Source of the DNA: Nissolia schottii
Taxonomy: Eukaryota; Streptophyta; Magnoliopsida; Fabales; Fabaceae
Direction of reading: 5' to 3'
NCBI GenBank assembly: GCA_003254905.1
Contig: QANU01045287.1
Location: forward strand, 52,830-116,829
Length of the DNA: 64,000 bases
Shown: piece after piece, positions 49,002 to 61,578 of the stretch
Numbering within the stretch: position 1 is the first letter of the stretch
Layout: each line of letters opens with the position of its first letter
Notes under the pieces: generated by a model
What the model saw: only the letters and a program-made list of their open reading frames with translations
The model's database searches: none
Told to the model about the DNA's origin: nothing
Position numbers and translations under genes: made by a program

Positions 49002-50031
49002 TTATTTGCTCTTTCTGCTTGTATCTAAATGATCGTTATCATGCTGTAAGCCCATCTCGCGCATTTGATGTTCAATAGAGACTAAACCAGTTTGTTCAAG
49101 AAACCTGCGGGAAAATTGTTTTCAGTAGAGCATAGGAAAACCAACCGAGCTAATTCTAACCAACAATTGTTCTAATAAATAGATATCAAAAGCACCCCCA
49201 AACCCCAATGCATTTAATGAATTTAATTCATATATGCTATAATGATAAAACATACATTTTTCTCTCTTAATTTTGTAGTTCTCTGTTATTTTCCAAGACA
49301 AGGAAAAACAAAGGCCTACTAATCATATATGGTGATGCACACAAATCCAAAATCTTAGTCTCATAACAATGACAGCTTCCAAGCTGGGTCTCTCTTGGCC
49401 TTAGTAGATCTAAAACTCATATAGGAACCTAAATCACAGAATTTTTGCACCGCATTAACATGGATTGAAGGCCACGTTACATACTCAATGCAAAAGAAAA
49501 AAAAAGAAACGAATAAAATAGTAGAGCACAAGAAGCACAACCAAAAGAACAGCAGGTCCAAATACTTAAATGGACTTGTCGGTAACTCGGTACAGAAACG
49601 TTCAATTTAGACTTTATGAAGACGTAAAAATCCCAATTTCAATTTGACAGCAATCACATTAGGGATAAACTTGAAAGGTAAAGAATGAAAGTACCAGCTG
49701 AGGAGGAAGAAGAGGGTAAGAGAGATTATAACAAGGAATGCAACATGAAGCATCAAGGATGAGTCACTGGAGGAGAATGCCAAGCCCAGCATAACAGCAA
49801 GTGAGAGACCCAGCATTAAAAATGTTGACTTTAGAGTAATCCATGTAGGACCCTGAAACATGAAACAGAAAGAACGAGAACAAGAATCACAAGATGAAAT
49901 GCAAAAGAGAGAGAGGGGTGAATGAGAACACAGACGTTAACGCCAGGAGCTAAGGCTCCGAGGAGAACAGCTTGAGCTGAAGATACATCTCCACCATCAG
50001 ATCCTGAATGGTGTTGATCATGACGGTCCAT
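49002..50031 (-). CDS. Pkr1-like V-ATPase assembly factor, three exons
   Basis: Exons 49936-50031, 49695-49852 and 49002-49104 join with GT-AG sites and matching phases to 118 residues plus TAA. Layout fits the Pkr1 family, small ER membrane proteins that help assemble the V0 sector of the vacuolar ATPase: short acidic/His-rich N-terminus, ALAPGVNGPTW motif near residues 26-36, two membrane helices (about 42-60, TFLMLGLSLAVMLGLAF, and 65-87, LMLHVAFLVIISLTLFFLL), then a short charged tail ending DTSRKSK. Family call is from this layout and the PGVN-type motif; homologues are poorly conserved. No defects seen. Confidence 0.78.
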
Positions 50032-50297
50032 CTTTCAATGTACAGTGTAGCCACGCAGCTGCAAAAGCACAGCAATTGAGTACAGAAACGTGAATTTGCA
50101 AGCTCACCGGCTGAGAATCACGCTCATAGCATTTCAATTAACAAGACCAACGTTTCATTACCGCATCATGGTTTAGTGGGTAGTGACAGGAACAGAGAAG
50201 GAAGAAGCATTATTACCTATCCGACGAGGAAGAACAAGGGAACGAGAGCAGCGGCATAAACCCACCTGCAAGCCTGCAAATGTGAACGGTCACTGTT

Positions 50298-50337
50298 AAC
50301 CCAATTCCCAATTCCCAATTCCCAATTCCCAATTCCT
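50298..50337. repeat. 7-bp tandem repeat upstream of the Pkr1-like gene
   Basis: Unit ccaattc repeated about five times in a row. It lies about 270 bases upstream of the start codon, in leader or promoter DNA. Confidence 0.95.
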
Positions 50338-50419
50338 TATTCGTTAACCCTAATTTTCATTTTTGGCTAAAAGCTTCTCAAATTGTGTAACTGGAGACTG
50401 GGCAGGCTCGTGTGAATGT

Positions 50420-50420
50420 A

Positions 50421-50450
<30 letters not shown>
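50420..50450. repeat. TTA microsatellite
   Basis: (ATT)n of about ten units followed by a short A run. Confidence 0.95.
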
Positions 50451-50452
<2 letters not shown>

Positions 50453-50459
50453 AAAAACC

Positions 50460-53400
50460 GGATACCATATACAGTGAATGTAAAACAAAATAATTGAAAA
50501 ATAACAGTTATGATAAACATAACAAATACAAAACCTTTGGTCTTGAGTTCAGAGGGTCAACTGAAGGGATGAAAATTAAATATAATTCTTAAATCTTGAA
50601 TAGGATTAAAAATATGTCAAATCGCTTTTGAAGAGTTTTTGTCTTCACTTGTTTAAGAACTAATAGATTTGGGCCAATTACTAAATAAGTTTGGCTAAAT
50701 CTTTTTTAAAAAAATCATTTTAGTTAAATAGGTTAGATTGCAACAATAAAAAAGTCTATTAAGTCTAACAAATTGACTTATTTATATTTATTAATTTTAT
50801 ATTATTATTATTATTAAAACGTTGGAAATAATGTCAATTTTAAAAATTTTAAATTTTATCATATTCCTAATTCAACTTAATTAGATTCAAAATCTACTAT
50901 ATTTCTCGTATCACTCCCTTAAAGACAAAGTTATATCTTCTCCTTCTTTGTTGAGCTTTGACTTTTCATCTATTGGTTCCACTACCATTTCCGTCTCTTC
51001 TCATATAATCTCACCGAGTACAAATTATTGTCTCAATATTTGATTATATTACATATTAATTTGCTTTATCTTGTCATGTAACTTCAATTTTTATGAGTAA
51101 TATTCTTTCTTAGTTATTAGTATGATTCATCTTCTTTCATGCTTATTTTGGTGATGTTAAATTTAAATAAATGAAAAAAAAATCCAGTCATTATATTTTA
51201 TGTTAATGACTTAATTAAATACATAGTGTAAAGTTTTATTGACAAACAACTTCTTAACATTTATTATTATTATTATTTCGTTGTTTCAAGTTAAATAGAT
51301 TTTTAGGGTAGGCTAAATGTTTAAAAAAGTTAGGTCAATCCATAAAAAAATTTATGACGAATAATAGACTTAATTCGAACAAAATAATTTAAAAGTTTGT
51401 TAGACATATTTAGTCATATCCTAATCCAACTCAACTTGATCTATTTTCACTCTTCCACAATTGTAAAATTTATAAATAAAATAAAATAAAAAAATTAAGG
51501 TAAATTATAATTATATTTGAAGTTTGTCAAAATTGCATTTTTATCTCAAAATGATGTACAAAATTATATTTCATCCCAGTTTTTTTAATTAATTACAATT
51601 AATTAGTTTAAATTTCTTTTTTCATTTTCTTTTGCCATACAATAACTATATCAGTTGGTGCCCTATACTCTTTCCCAAAGAGAAGTAACGGGTTATACCA
51701 AAATAAATAAATAAAGAGAAGCGATAACCAATATATATACGTAACAAAAAAGACATGGTTGGCAAGCAAAGATAATGGTTTTATCATGTGTGTAACTCAT
51801 AGTTACTTAATATATGAAAATTATTAAATAAGTTATTATTTTATATTGTCGAACATTTACTCTTTAATTATAATATTAAATAAAGAAAATTAAATAATTT
51901 TTTATGAAAAAATTAAATAATTATATATAAAATTAAATAATGTTAACTTTCAATTTTTTATTTATATTAATGTAATATGTTTGATATGACTTATGAACAC
52001 GAGTTAACATGTTTAGGTAGTTGTCTATTTCTTACCTTGCCTAGTCCAAGCTCTTCCTAGGTAGTGCAACATCGGAGGTGAACCTGCAAAACACTCAAAA
52101 GCTCAAGTCAGAACATAAGTGTGAGGTATGGAGTTTAAGATTGACAGCACACCTTAGTTTGACGGCATGCACCCCCTTCTATAGTCTAAGCAAGTTAGGG
52201 TTTCCTCTGAAATGTGACCACTAAACAATTTCAAGTATGAGGGGATACTTTGAGCTTCTTTGTAACTACTTGCACTCCAATATTCAAATGTGGGGAGGCA
52301 ACTAGGAGGTGCATATCCTAGTGGACAGTCCCTACCAACATGACTGCTCCAATCGTTCTCTTGGTTTGTCTTCTTCTATTTGCATGGGCCTTAAGGTTAT
52401 ATTTATTTGGGCTACCGTCATTAGGCCCCATTGTTGGGCCAACATTATTTAGATTATTACAACGTCTATTTTAAAATAAAAATTAATAATAATATGAATA
52501 AAGATAACATTTTTTTAATGAATTCCTAATTTTATATATTAAATTATTTCATCCCCCATTAAAAAAATCACTTCATTCATATGTATTTCTCTTATGTTGA
52601 GAGATATGTGACTTAGAAAAAGAATGAACTAAAAAAAACTTATTTAAAAGGGTCATAGCAAAGTCTCTCGGACACACTAACATAGAGTGAGCCGTTTTTT
52701 TTTTAATAGCTTTTGTAAAATTATTACGTAACCTTGGCATATCCAAAATTAAATACAAATTAATTTTATGAGTAATTTGAATAAACTTAAGAAACTAAAG
52801 AAGCAAATTATTTATAGTGTCGGTTCCTCTTTGGATTTCTCTTTTTGGAGAACTTTTTAATTTAAAAAAATGGAAATTTAAAAGGTATTAGAAAGTAGCA
52901 AATAAAAAAAATCGTAGAAGGTAAAATTTTAATTTAATTAAAATTTATCAATAATTAATTGATAACTCATGAAGTTTATAATGATTTAAACTTGTAAAAG
53001 TGGGCCTAGTCCTTGATCTAACCTTTCACCAATATTAAAGTGGGCCTAATTGAAACATAAATGTTTTATTATTTTTTAATTTTAAAATCCTAGTAATACT
53101 CTGTATTACTGTTGAAAAGAAAAAGCCTAAAACTAAGTTCAGCCTTGGTTGCGTGTAAATTAAGATAGACCAATTGGGTTTTGTTGCGTGCAAACACAGT
53201 CAAAGACCAACGGCTATATACCTTAGACCGACCAAAAAATTTAAAAGCTATATAATTGGGGATTCAGAAACAGAGTAAAGGAAACCCTCTTTCTTTCTTT
53301 GGTAATATTTTCTTCATATTCATTCTCATTTGATTCTTGGCAACCCACCGTCATTACTTAGTTTTCTATGCTACGAGCAAAAGAAACGTATCTTTCTGGC

Positions 53401-54240
53401 TTTTCGTTCTGTTCCCTCTGCGTTTTTTTTTTTTTTTAATTTGTTTGGTGTTTGTAGTGAAAAGGTTACCTGAGGCTACATGAAAGATCTGAATGAAGTT
53501 AATTAATTGTATGAAACTAAGGAGTAATGAATAATTGAAATACACGTTTTTACTTTGAGTGCATGAAGTCGTCATAGGAGACTGAATATTTCCACGACTT
53601 TGGTGTTTCTAGGAAACCTGAGGCAAACGACAATTATAGAAATTGCATTATATGAGATGAAAGCGAGCTTAGGCATCGCGTTTGCTTGCACACTAGAATT
53701 CTAGATTCCCTGTTTGTCTTACTTTGAACCTCCAAAACAGAAAGCGAGAACCCTTCTATTGACTATATCCTATAGTCTATATTAATTAGAAGTTAAAGGT
53801 ATGAGACTCTCTGATTTTATATTATAGATAGTGATGACCGACATATACAAGTAATTAACTAGAGATTTCAGTCTACATTAAGGCAATTAGAGAATTGTTT
53901 TTCTTTTTTGTTTGCAGTGTGAACTTGTTTGATGATTAGAATTTATGATAATTTGTGTAGCATATTTCCTCTCAACAACTGAATTATTTACACACTTGGT
54001 GTTTTTAGATCGCCCCTACTATTCCTTTACACGAATGTCTTGAACATGTGGTGCTTTGGGGCTTTAAGATGTTAAACCATAATGCTAAACTAGAATGTTT
54101 AGATTGTATATCTAGAAAACTCCTAACTTGTTTATGTTTTCAAATGTTTTTACCTATTATGTATTATAAATGTTTTCATGTTTGTTATTATATTACTGGT
54201 TACATCTTCATGTCATGTTTTTTGAAGTGTCTCATAAACT
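50460..54240. other. AT-rich intergenic DNA
   Basis: No gene supported. Around 52030-52340 a less AT-rich block (with gtgcaacatcggaggtgaac and aagctcaagtcagaacataa) looks like a dispersed retroelement remnant. Around 53270-53320 a CT-rich leader-like stretch with a possible donor might be an untranslated exon, but nothing coding follows. Confidence 0.45.
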
Positions 54241-54247
54241 AAATTGT

Positions 54248-54960
54248 CTATATTGTAGCATAGAAATCAATCGTCCACTTCTTCTTTTGTCTTCTTCTCA
54301 ACCGAGTGTAGGCCCAAGCTTCAAAGAACTCTTTTTCATTTCTGGGGCCCACCCGCACAACATTCCATTGATTCAACCACATGCACCAAATTTTGAATGC
54401 AAAATTACCCTGGTTCACAGATTCATCATGCACACCACAAAACACAAAAATTATTTGCTTTGCATTTAAAATTTGTAAAGTAACCAACCTATATCTAGTG
54501 TTAAGTCTACCGGTCAATACAAACCAATATAAGATTTCAATTCTAGGACTAAGCCTTTCCATACTTGGAAAGAGTAGCCGAAAGTCAACGCTTCCGATGA
54601 AGCCTTGCAAATGGTTTGGTTGAGAATTCTCCTAAATTTCCACACAATTCTATCCACAGAACCCCACACAGTTTTGCCTCCATAATTCTTGCTTGAAGCT
54701 CAACTAACATTTTTGACTCCAAATCCATTCCAAACCATCCCATAACCCATAATAAGAGACTCTTACTTTCCTTAGATTTGAAATAGAATATAATTTTGGA
54801 AATGCCTCCATTAACTTCGAGTCACCCACCCATAAATCTTCCCAAAACATTGTTTTCTCACCATTACCTACCACCAACCTGATTTCTTTCTCACAAATCA
54901 CATTAAATTATTCTCCATTTTGCATGTTCCAAATCCCTTTCCATGAATCACCAACAAAGA
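54248..54960 (-). pseudogene. LINE fragment (RT C-terminus and zinc-binding domain)
   Basis: 54901-54704 reads RLVVGNGEKTMFWEDLWVGD, a standard LINE block after the RT. 54610-54248 continues into the RT zinc-binding domain (YWFVLTGRLNTRYRL) but departs from the family after it. Truncated at both ends; no poly-A tail or target duplication seen. More diverged than the other three LINEs here, so older. Confidence 0.75.
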
Positions 54961-55309
54961 TGATTAAGAAAGATGAAGGATGTAGGATCACATGAAGATG
55001 TAGGATCACCTGCAATCCAAAACTAATGGTGAGTTATGGGTGATTGGCGAACTAACAAGAGTCACGCTAGTTAGACATACTAATGCGGAAAAAGAAGTGC
55101 ATGGGAGTGGGGAGACATGCAATCTATATAATCTCGTAAGAGGCTTGTTAGTTGTATGGTGGACAAAAACTTGGTGTACAAAGGATTTTTTTTTTGTGTA
55201 TTTTTTTTTTGTGTATTTATCCTAGTGGCAGGCTCTCTTAAGTGGGTAGTTGTTGCATAGAAAAGAGCTTTGTGTACCTCACTTTTCTACCACTAATCTA
55301 ATATCACAT

Positions 55310-55865
55310 TAAATGCACATTTTCTCTCTCCTATCTCTCGATCTCCTTCACTCTCTCAAGTTGCTCATCTTCTTCTTCTTCTCCTATTCTTTTTTATTCT
55401 CTCTTCTCCCCCTCACTCTTCATTTTTTTCTTCTTTGTTTTTTTTTCTCATTTTATCACAAATGTTTTTTACCCTTCATATATTACATACAATATTTTTG
55501 TATAATTTTTTCTTCAAGTTATGGATTTCAGAATTTTCATTTTTTATTACTTTGTGCAATTTTTGGTTGTTAAAAAGTTTGTGCATTATTGTTCAAGAGT
55601 TTGTGCACATGAGTACCAAAGTTTTCTTCTTTGTTTTCGTTTGTCAATTTTTTTGTTTCTGGTTGTATAAAAATTTGTGCATGTGTGTATAAAAATGTGT
55701 GCATTCTTATTCAAAAGTTTGTACACATGAGTACCAAAATATTCTTATTCTTCATTTTCGTTTCATTTCCGTCTTATTATTTGTTTATGTTCGTACAAAA
55801 GTTTGTGCATCTGCATTAAAATGTTTGTGTGACTAAACCCACATGTTTAGAGTGTGAGTGGAGAG
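55310..55865 (+). repeat. Dispersed repeat, left member of an inverted pair
   Basis: T-rich repeat built of phrases such as aaagtttgtgcat, attcttattcaaaagtttg and gttttcttctttgttttcg, some repeated two or three times. A diverged copy in opposite orientation lies at 60490-60920. Not coding. Confidence 0.7.
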
Positions 55866-56835
55866 TAAGAGGGCGCGGCTATTTAATGCACCGCAATCCG
55901 ATCTGATTTAGTTCTATACGTGAAAAATATTTGTGCATAGCTATAGAAAAAGTTTGTGTAAAAATTAGTGCATTTAGTTTTGTTGGGTCTGCCATACCAT
56001 ACCATAGGTATGTCATACGATGGCGGGCTTACGGTGATATTTCTGTTGTTGCATACTACAAATCTCATCCACACCTCTTTGCCAAAAGAAGGAAAATAAA
56101 AAAAAAAAAGAAAAAAAACTCATGCATGTATCTAATATGTTGAACCATCAATGACTATTGACTAGAAAGCCTATTTTCACAAATCATGTACCAACTTCTC
56201 TCCCTCATGTTATGATTATAATATCATCAAGTCAACTTTTGCGTCTCTAATTTGAGGATATTTCATCCACTTTCTTTGAGGGTAGGATCTCGCCGGAGTC
56301 GCCATTCCTGTTCCTTAAGGTACTCTAGCAGAGTGTGTGGCTCATTTCTCAGTTCTGCCACAACACCACCACACACGTAAGGGCTTGGTCTTTGAAAATT
56401 GCTGAAAACACTACCTGCACCAAAAGGATTAGGAAAAATTGGCTGCAATGGCGGGGGACCAGCTGGTTGCTCCATATACGTGTGCGTGTCATGATAGAAA
56501 TAGTTTCCATGAGTAGGCTGGATGTGATTGTTGTTGACCTTGTCAGGTGTGTAATTCCCTCTGTACCGATGCAGATGCAGCCACTCTGAAGAAGACATTC
56601 TGCCAGGTTGTGCGAAACCATTGGAGTAAGCTACAAAGCTCAATGGCGCAGGGAAGCTAGATTGTAACCATGCAGCATTATCTGGCAATAATAGAGCAAA
56701 AGGCACTTGAGCATAACATGTAGCAGAACAAGAGGAAGGAGAATATAAAGATTCATCCACTGAACTCACGACTGAATTCGCTGTTTCATTGATGGAAAGA
56801 CCAGCCAAGTATGAAGTAGCCGTTTCATCAATGGG

Positions 56836-56838
56836 CTA
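56836..56838 (-). other. Premature TAG in exon 5 of the SMG7-like gene
   Basis: TAG between GLCEHRL and PIDETATS. Homologous text continues past it in the same frame (GLSINETANSVVSS), so a single CAG-to-TAG change is the simplest cause. Confidence 0.75.
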
Positions 56839-58506
56839 CAACCTGTGCTCACAAAGACCATTTGTTCCCATATTTGTGTTGTTACTCAAGCTTCCTCTGT
56901 CAAGGACCCAAGAACTGAGGGAGGGAGGCCCTGCTGAGATTAGACCTTCAAAAATAGCATGTGCACTTGATTCCTTTGTTAAATCTTCACCATGGAATCC
57001 CCATGGATCACTTTGAGATGGGTTTTGTGCCATAAGCACAGATGTAGCGCGACACAGAGAATCATCACAAGGTAAGCCTTGATCATCCTTGTCTTTTGGT
57101 GACACCTGTTCATCAGAGAAAATAGAGGGGTATGATGGTGCTGAATGATACCTTGTTAGAGGCATGAAGAGAATTACCTCTTCTTCTACCTCAAAATATT
57201 TTCCATTGGTAATGCAACTAATTGCATTATCCCCTGTGTCTATGTGAGTCTTAGGTTCTTCCTCTATTATTCTATTGTCATTGGACACCACATTTTCCGT
57301 CTCTTTCTTCATATGATCTTCATCTGGTCTAGCTGCATAAAATTTTCTTCCTAATGCATCGCATGTTATCCGCTTTTGCAAGTTGGTTGATCTGGTTGCA
57401 ATTTTCATCGCTGCTTCAGTCATGCGCTGAGTACGCAATTCAGTTCCACTTTCAAAACTGTCAATGCGTTCCCAACTACCGGAGAAATCTAGTGATAACT
57501 GTGAACAAGCTACAGGTACAAAACCCCTCAATTCATAATCTTCCCAAAGAGGGGTACTATCTAGAAGCTTCTTGGTTTCCTTTCTAGTGTCATTCAGTTT
57601 ATTTAGAAGCTCTACTAACACACCAAAGAAGTAAGAAATAGCTCTTATACTCTTCAGATCAGATGCATACACTTGAGTTGAATCAAGTGTGCTTGCGCAC
57701 CACTCCACAAAAACAAGTACAGAAGACAACAAGGGGCAGCAATTCAAAGGAGTATCCTTTAAACATCTTTCAACAAAACGCCCCATGAAAACGAATGCAG
57801 CAGATATCGCCAACTGTATCAGCACAAGTTGCTGACAATCATTTTTATCCTCTGATTCATTTTTTGCATGATTATCGATTAGATTCTGTAGGGCAAATAT
57901 GAGTATAGAAATTACTTGCAAGGCTCGGAAAGGACCCTTTCGGGCTAAATTCATTTGCCCAGATGACTCCAAAATAATCTTTAGTTCTATATCTCCTAGC
58001 TCCATTATAGTATCCAACACTCCAACTGTAGAGGCCAATGCAATGGGGAATTCCTCCAAACTGCTTCAGAATTCAAGAGGGAAAAAACATCAGTAAGTTC
58101 ACGTGAGAATGCATGACTCAAGTTGACTACAAGGGGGTGAAATTCAAACAGTAAAACGGCAAGATGTACCTTGATGTTATGAAGAGAAAACTAACTGTTC
58201 TGACAAAAAGAGGCCATAACTTTGTGAAATGATTAATTTCACTTTCAAGCTTATTATGGTTTGAGCTGTCATCATTTGGTTGCGCTTTCATCTCTTTAAC
58301 AATTCTTGCAGAAGGTTTAAAGAAATCAAAGCAGACTTCGCCGAGAACATATTGCAGATGAGATGACCTGTTCTGCAAGATCCGAAGAGACACTTGAGTA
58401 GATGGCAATATAAAAAGCCCAGAACCATTAAACATATGGATAGAATAAATATTGGTTTACCAAAAGAGCCTCATCTTACCTTTTCAAACAGGAAAATGAG
58501 ATTATC

Positions 58507-58509
58507 CTA
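58507..58509 (-). other. Premature TAG in exon 3 of the SMG7-like gene
   Basis: Codon 32 of exon 3 is TAG in PFPDA-stop-DNLIFLFEK. Relatives have Trp here, so one G-to-A change explains it. Confidence 0.85.
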
Positions 58510-60111
58510 GGCATCAGGAAAAGGTTCTTTAACTGCTAAACTTCTTACACAGTAGTAAAGAGCGAGAAAACCATCACCAATATATGTTGCCAACACAGCC
58601 AACTGCAAACTAAGAAGGTTACTTACTGGCATAGGAACAGATAATATGATAGCACCTTTTCTTATACAACAGATTCTGATTTAGAACAAAAACTTACCTG
58701 ATTTTGCGGGTTTCCACTGTCTGGCCAAATCCTTGTTGCTTCCAAGTAGTATGTGGCAGCTACTAACCAATTCTGGTTTTGAACTTCAAGGTTTTCATAT
58801 TGTTCTTTATACCTGGCCAGATCCCCCATGCAGACCAAGCATCGATGACATAAATATTGACATTTTTTCATGGATTCCGGATCCAAAAAAGTGGAAATCC
58901 AACCCTTTTTACAAAACAATGCCTCCTCAGGTACTCCATAATGTTTCCTGAGTTTTACAATCAGAGTATGGTAAAACTCAGTAGCTTCTGACAGAAATGA
59001 CTTGAATGCCTTTATGTGATTGTCATTGTTTCTCTGCACAACAACATCTCGCTGCGTTCCTGATTTGTTGTTCTCTGCATTGCCAGAGCTTTTCTTTATC
59101 CTTTTGCGAAATTCATCGATGTGCTTATAGTAAAGCTTCCACAAACAATATTCAACATCCTGAAGTTCTGAATGAGTGTGATTGTTCAAGATTGTTCTCT
59201 CATAACTTGACCTGACCTTGCGGTACAAGTCTAGTGCATCAGAGTGTGATAGGCCTTTAGAATGGATCAATGCCCATAACTGCTTTTCCAAATTCCCAAT
59301 CTGAGCGAGCATGATGTCACAAGTTCAAAGGTAAAGGATATTGAAAAGAAAACCTAAATCAATAGATATTGATAGTTAAAGAAAGTCACCTCAAAGAGAA
59401 TTTGTTTTTCTTTGTGAGTTCCAGGAGGAGGAGGTGGATTAGTTGTCATAGTTGAAATGGAATGGCTAATCTTCAAAATGAAGTAACCTGAGTGATTAAT
59501 AGCCGATTCTAAGCTAAGATCTCCCCAACTGCTATTTAAGAAAAGAAGTGGCCTCATTTGTGAAATTTGGTGACAATCATCATCATAATCTTACAAATAG
59601 AGAATAAAAAATAGCTGAATATGAGATTTCTGAGGTTTAAGATATCATTCAGACTAGACTAACAAAAACCATTGTTCTACCTCTCCAACTAATATCCACA
59701 CTAAGACACAATTTGGGTAAAATATGAGACGCTGAAGGAGCTAGGGAGCAACAAGGTTTCATGACCAGAGTCACACACATACCAAATATGATTAAGACAA
59801 GTACATACTGTTAATTCAGCACCACCACCACTAATACCAGTACCGAAAGAAACACCCACACGAAGGAAGACACAAGGCATCAAACAAAGATTTCGTTATC
59901 TTAAAAGGTCAAAAAGTGAAAGATCTGCACTCACAAAGTGAATGACCAAAGATATTTAGGAAAAAAGGATTACCTGATGTGAAGAGGCTAAAACTTGAAT
60001 AAACAAAGTGCAGTTTTGCAGTTAAGTTAGCAGAACTGAGTCCAATGCTTTGAGCCAGAAAATGAGTCTTAATTATCCAATAAAGAACAGTCACATGAGA
60101 AGAGACACTGT

Positions 60112-60116
<5 letters not shown>

Positions 60117-60151
<35 letters not shown>
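60117..60151. repeat. GA microsatellite upstream of the SMG7-like gene
   Basis: (GA)n of about 35 bp, CT-rich on the gene's strand; plausibly in its untranslated first exon or promoter. Confidence 0.9.
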
Positions 60152-60154
<3 letters not shown>

Positions 60155-60489
60155 TGGAAGCGAGGAGAAGGGAAGCAGCAAGGAGAATTGAGGCAGCTAG
60201 CCTGTGGTGTTTTCAGTTGTGAAATGGACAAATAAAAGGTGTGCTGATGATGACAAACTACATTAACCATTTTTTGTCTTTTGATAAAACTTTCTGCTTT
60301 GTTTTCACCTATTTATAAAAAGAATTTCAAGAAATATTTAAGGTGTTCAACTTAAATGTTGTCAAGTATGTTACTAACTCATGATTTATATAATGATATT
60401 GAGTAGACAAGCTTTTGTATATTTTTCAAATATGAAACCAAATCAAACCGGATCTACAACGTATTAAATAGGGAAAAGTAACCGTTCAC

Positions 60490-60920
60490 ACTCTAAGGGT
60501 GTTGATTTTACTCTCTACTATGCACAAATATTTTAAAGCATATATACAAACTTTTGAACTGAGTTACACAACTAGAAAAAAAAATATGACGGAAACAAAA
60601 ACGATGACAAAGAAGAAAACTTTTGTGTTCATATATACAAAATTTTGAATAAGAATGTAAAAACTTTTTTATACATATACACAAACTTTTAATTAACCAA
60701 CAAAAACTTTGAACAAGCAAGCAGAAACTCTTTTACATACATATATAAACATTTGAAAAACCAAAAAATAATGTATATAATGAAAATGAAAATAAAAACG
60801 CTTTGATTCATAAAGAATAATATAGAAAAAAAATGATGAGAGATTGAGAAAGAAAAAAAATATAAAAAAGGGAATATGTTGTGCAAAAATAGATTATGAG
60901 TTATACAAAAATATTCCTGA
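60490..60920 (-). repeat. Dispersed repeat, right member of an inverted pair
   Basis: Reverse-oriented, diverged copy of 55310-55865 (shared phrases acaaacttttgaa, aagaagaaaactttt and gaataagaatgt in reverse). The pair brackets the SMG7-like gene. Confidence 0.7.
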
Positions 60921-61570
60921 TACTTAATATAGGAATAAATTAAAGTCCCTCGTCATCATCCATTTTCAGTGCCTAGATATGGAGGATCACTTGTAAGTCA
61001 AGCCAAGGTGTTGCACTTCATTATCTGCAACTACTGTTAACAACTTAACACGCGCGTCACAGTGTGTAAATTAGTGTAAAAAATGCAATTAATTACCAAG
61101 TTTTATAATAGGTAAGTATTTTTCTAGAGCTTAGTTATATCAATTACTTAAAACTAAAGAAATATCTTCACAAGTCTTTTTTGTTCAAGCATAAATGACC
61201 GTTTCCAACTTAATCATAGAGGTAAATTAGCTGAGCTGCCAGCAAATTACTCCAACATTATTTGACCGAAATATCAAATTAAAAAAAACGGGTAAGAGTA
61301 GTGTTCGGGCATGCATTATATTAAATATTAACTATTAAATATTATATAATTTTTTAATATGAGATATGACAAAGGGCTGACCATACATGTGTAAGTATGG
61401 TCGAGTGAGTGCTGGTGGGTAGTTGAGAGGGCGTGATTGTGTTCAATTTCCAGATGCTTGCCAAAGTTTGAAAATGTCATCTTCTGAGCATTGACCCTTA
61501 GATGAATCTTCCTTTCTTATTCTTGTGGGCAAAAGAGCTATATTTTATTTACCACAAGTAGTAATTTCTC
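60921..61570. other. AT-rich intergenic DNA
   Basis: No gene or clear repeat seen. Confidence 0.5.
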
Positions 61571-61578
61571 GTGTTTAT

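Larger units (their letters stand above)
56263..59449 (-). pseudogene. SMG7-like (EST1 family) gene with two in-frame TAG codons
   Basis: Five exons: 59390-59449, 58698-59300, 58480-58602, 58170-58372 and 56263-58060. All junctions are GT-AG and phases join, giving 928 codons before TGA. The family binds phosphorylated UPF1 in nonsense-mediated decay. Seen: N-terminal EST1/14-3-3-like part (EKQLWALIHSKGLSHSDALD, VEYCLWKLYYKHIDEFRKRI), helical middle, and the family C-terminus (QRPSPYVCGG, LLEYLKEQEW). TAG at 58507-58509 replaces the Trp of the family's PFPDAW-NLI block at codon 252; TAG at 56836-56838 replaces a probable Gln before PIDE. The rest is free of frameshifts. Either a young pseudogene, a gene giving only a 251-residue N-terminal protein, or sequence error. 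Confidence 0.88.

Noticed and set aside
53366..53575. 69-codon minus-strand frame beside a CT-rich leader-like stretch
   Set aside because: Low-complexity Lys run and no homology; the leader-like stretch is on the opposite strand.
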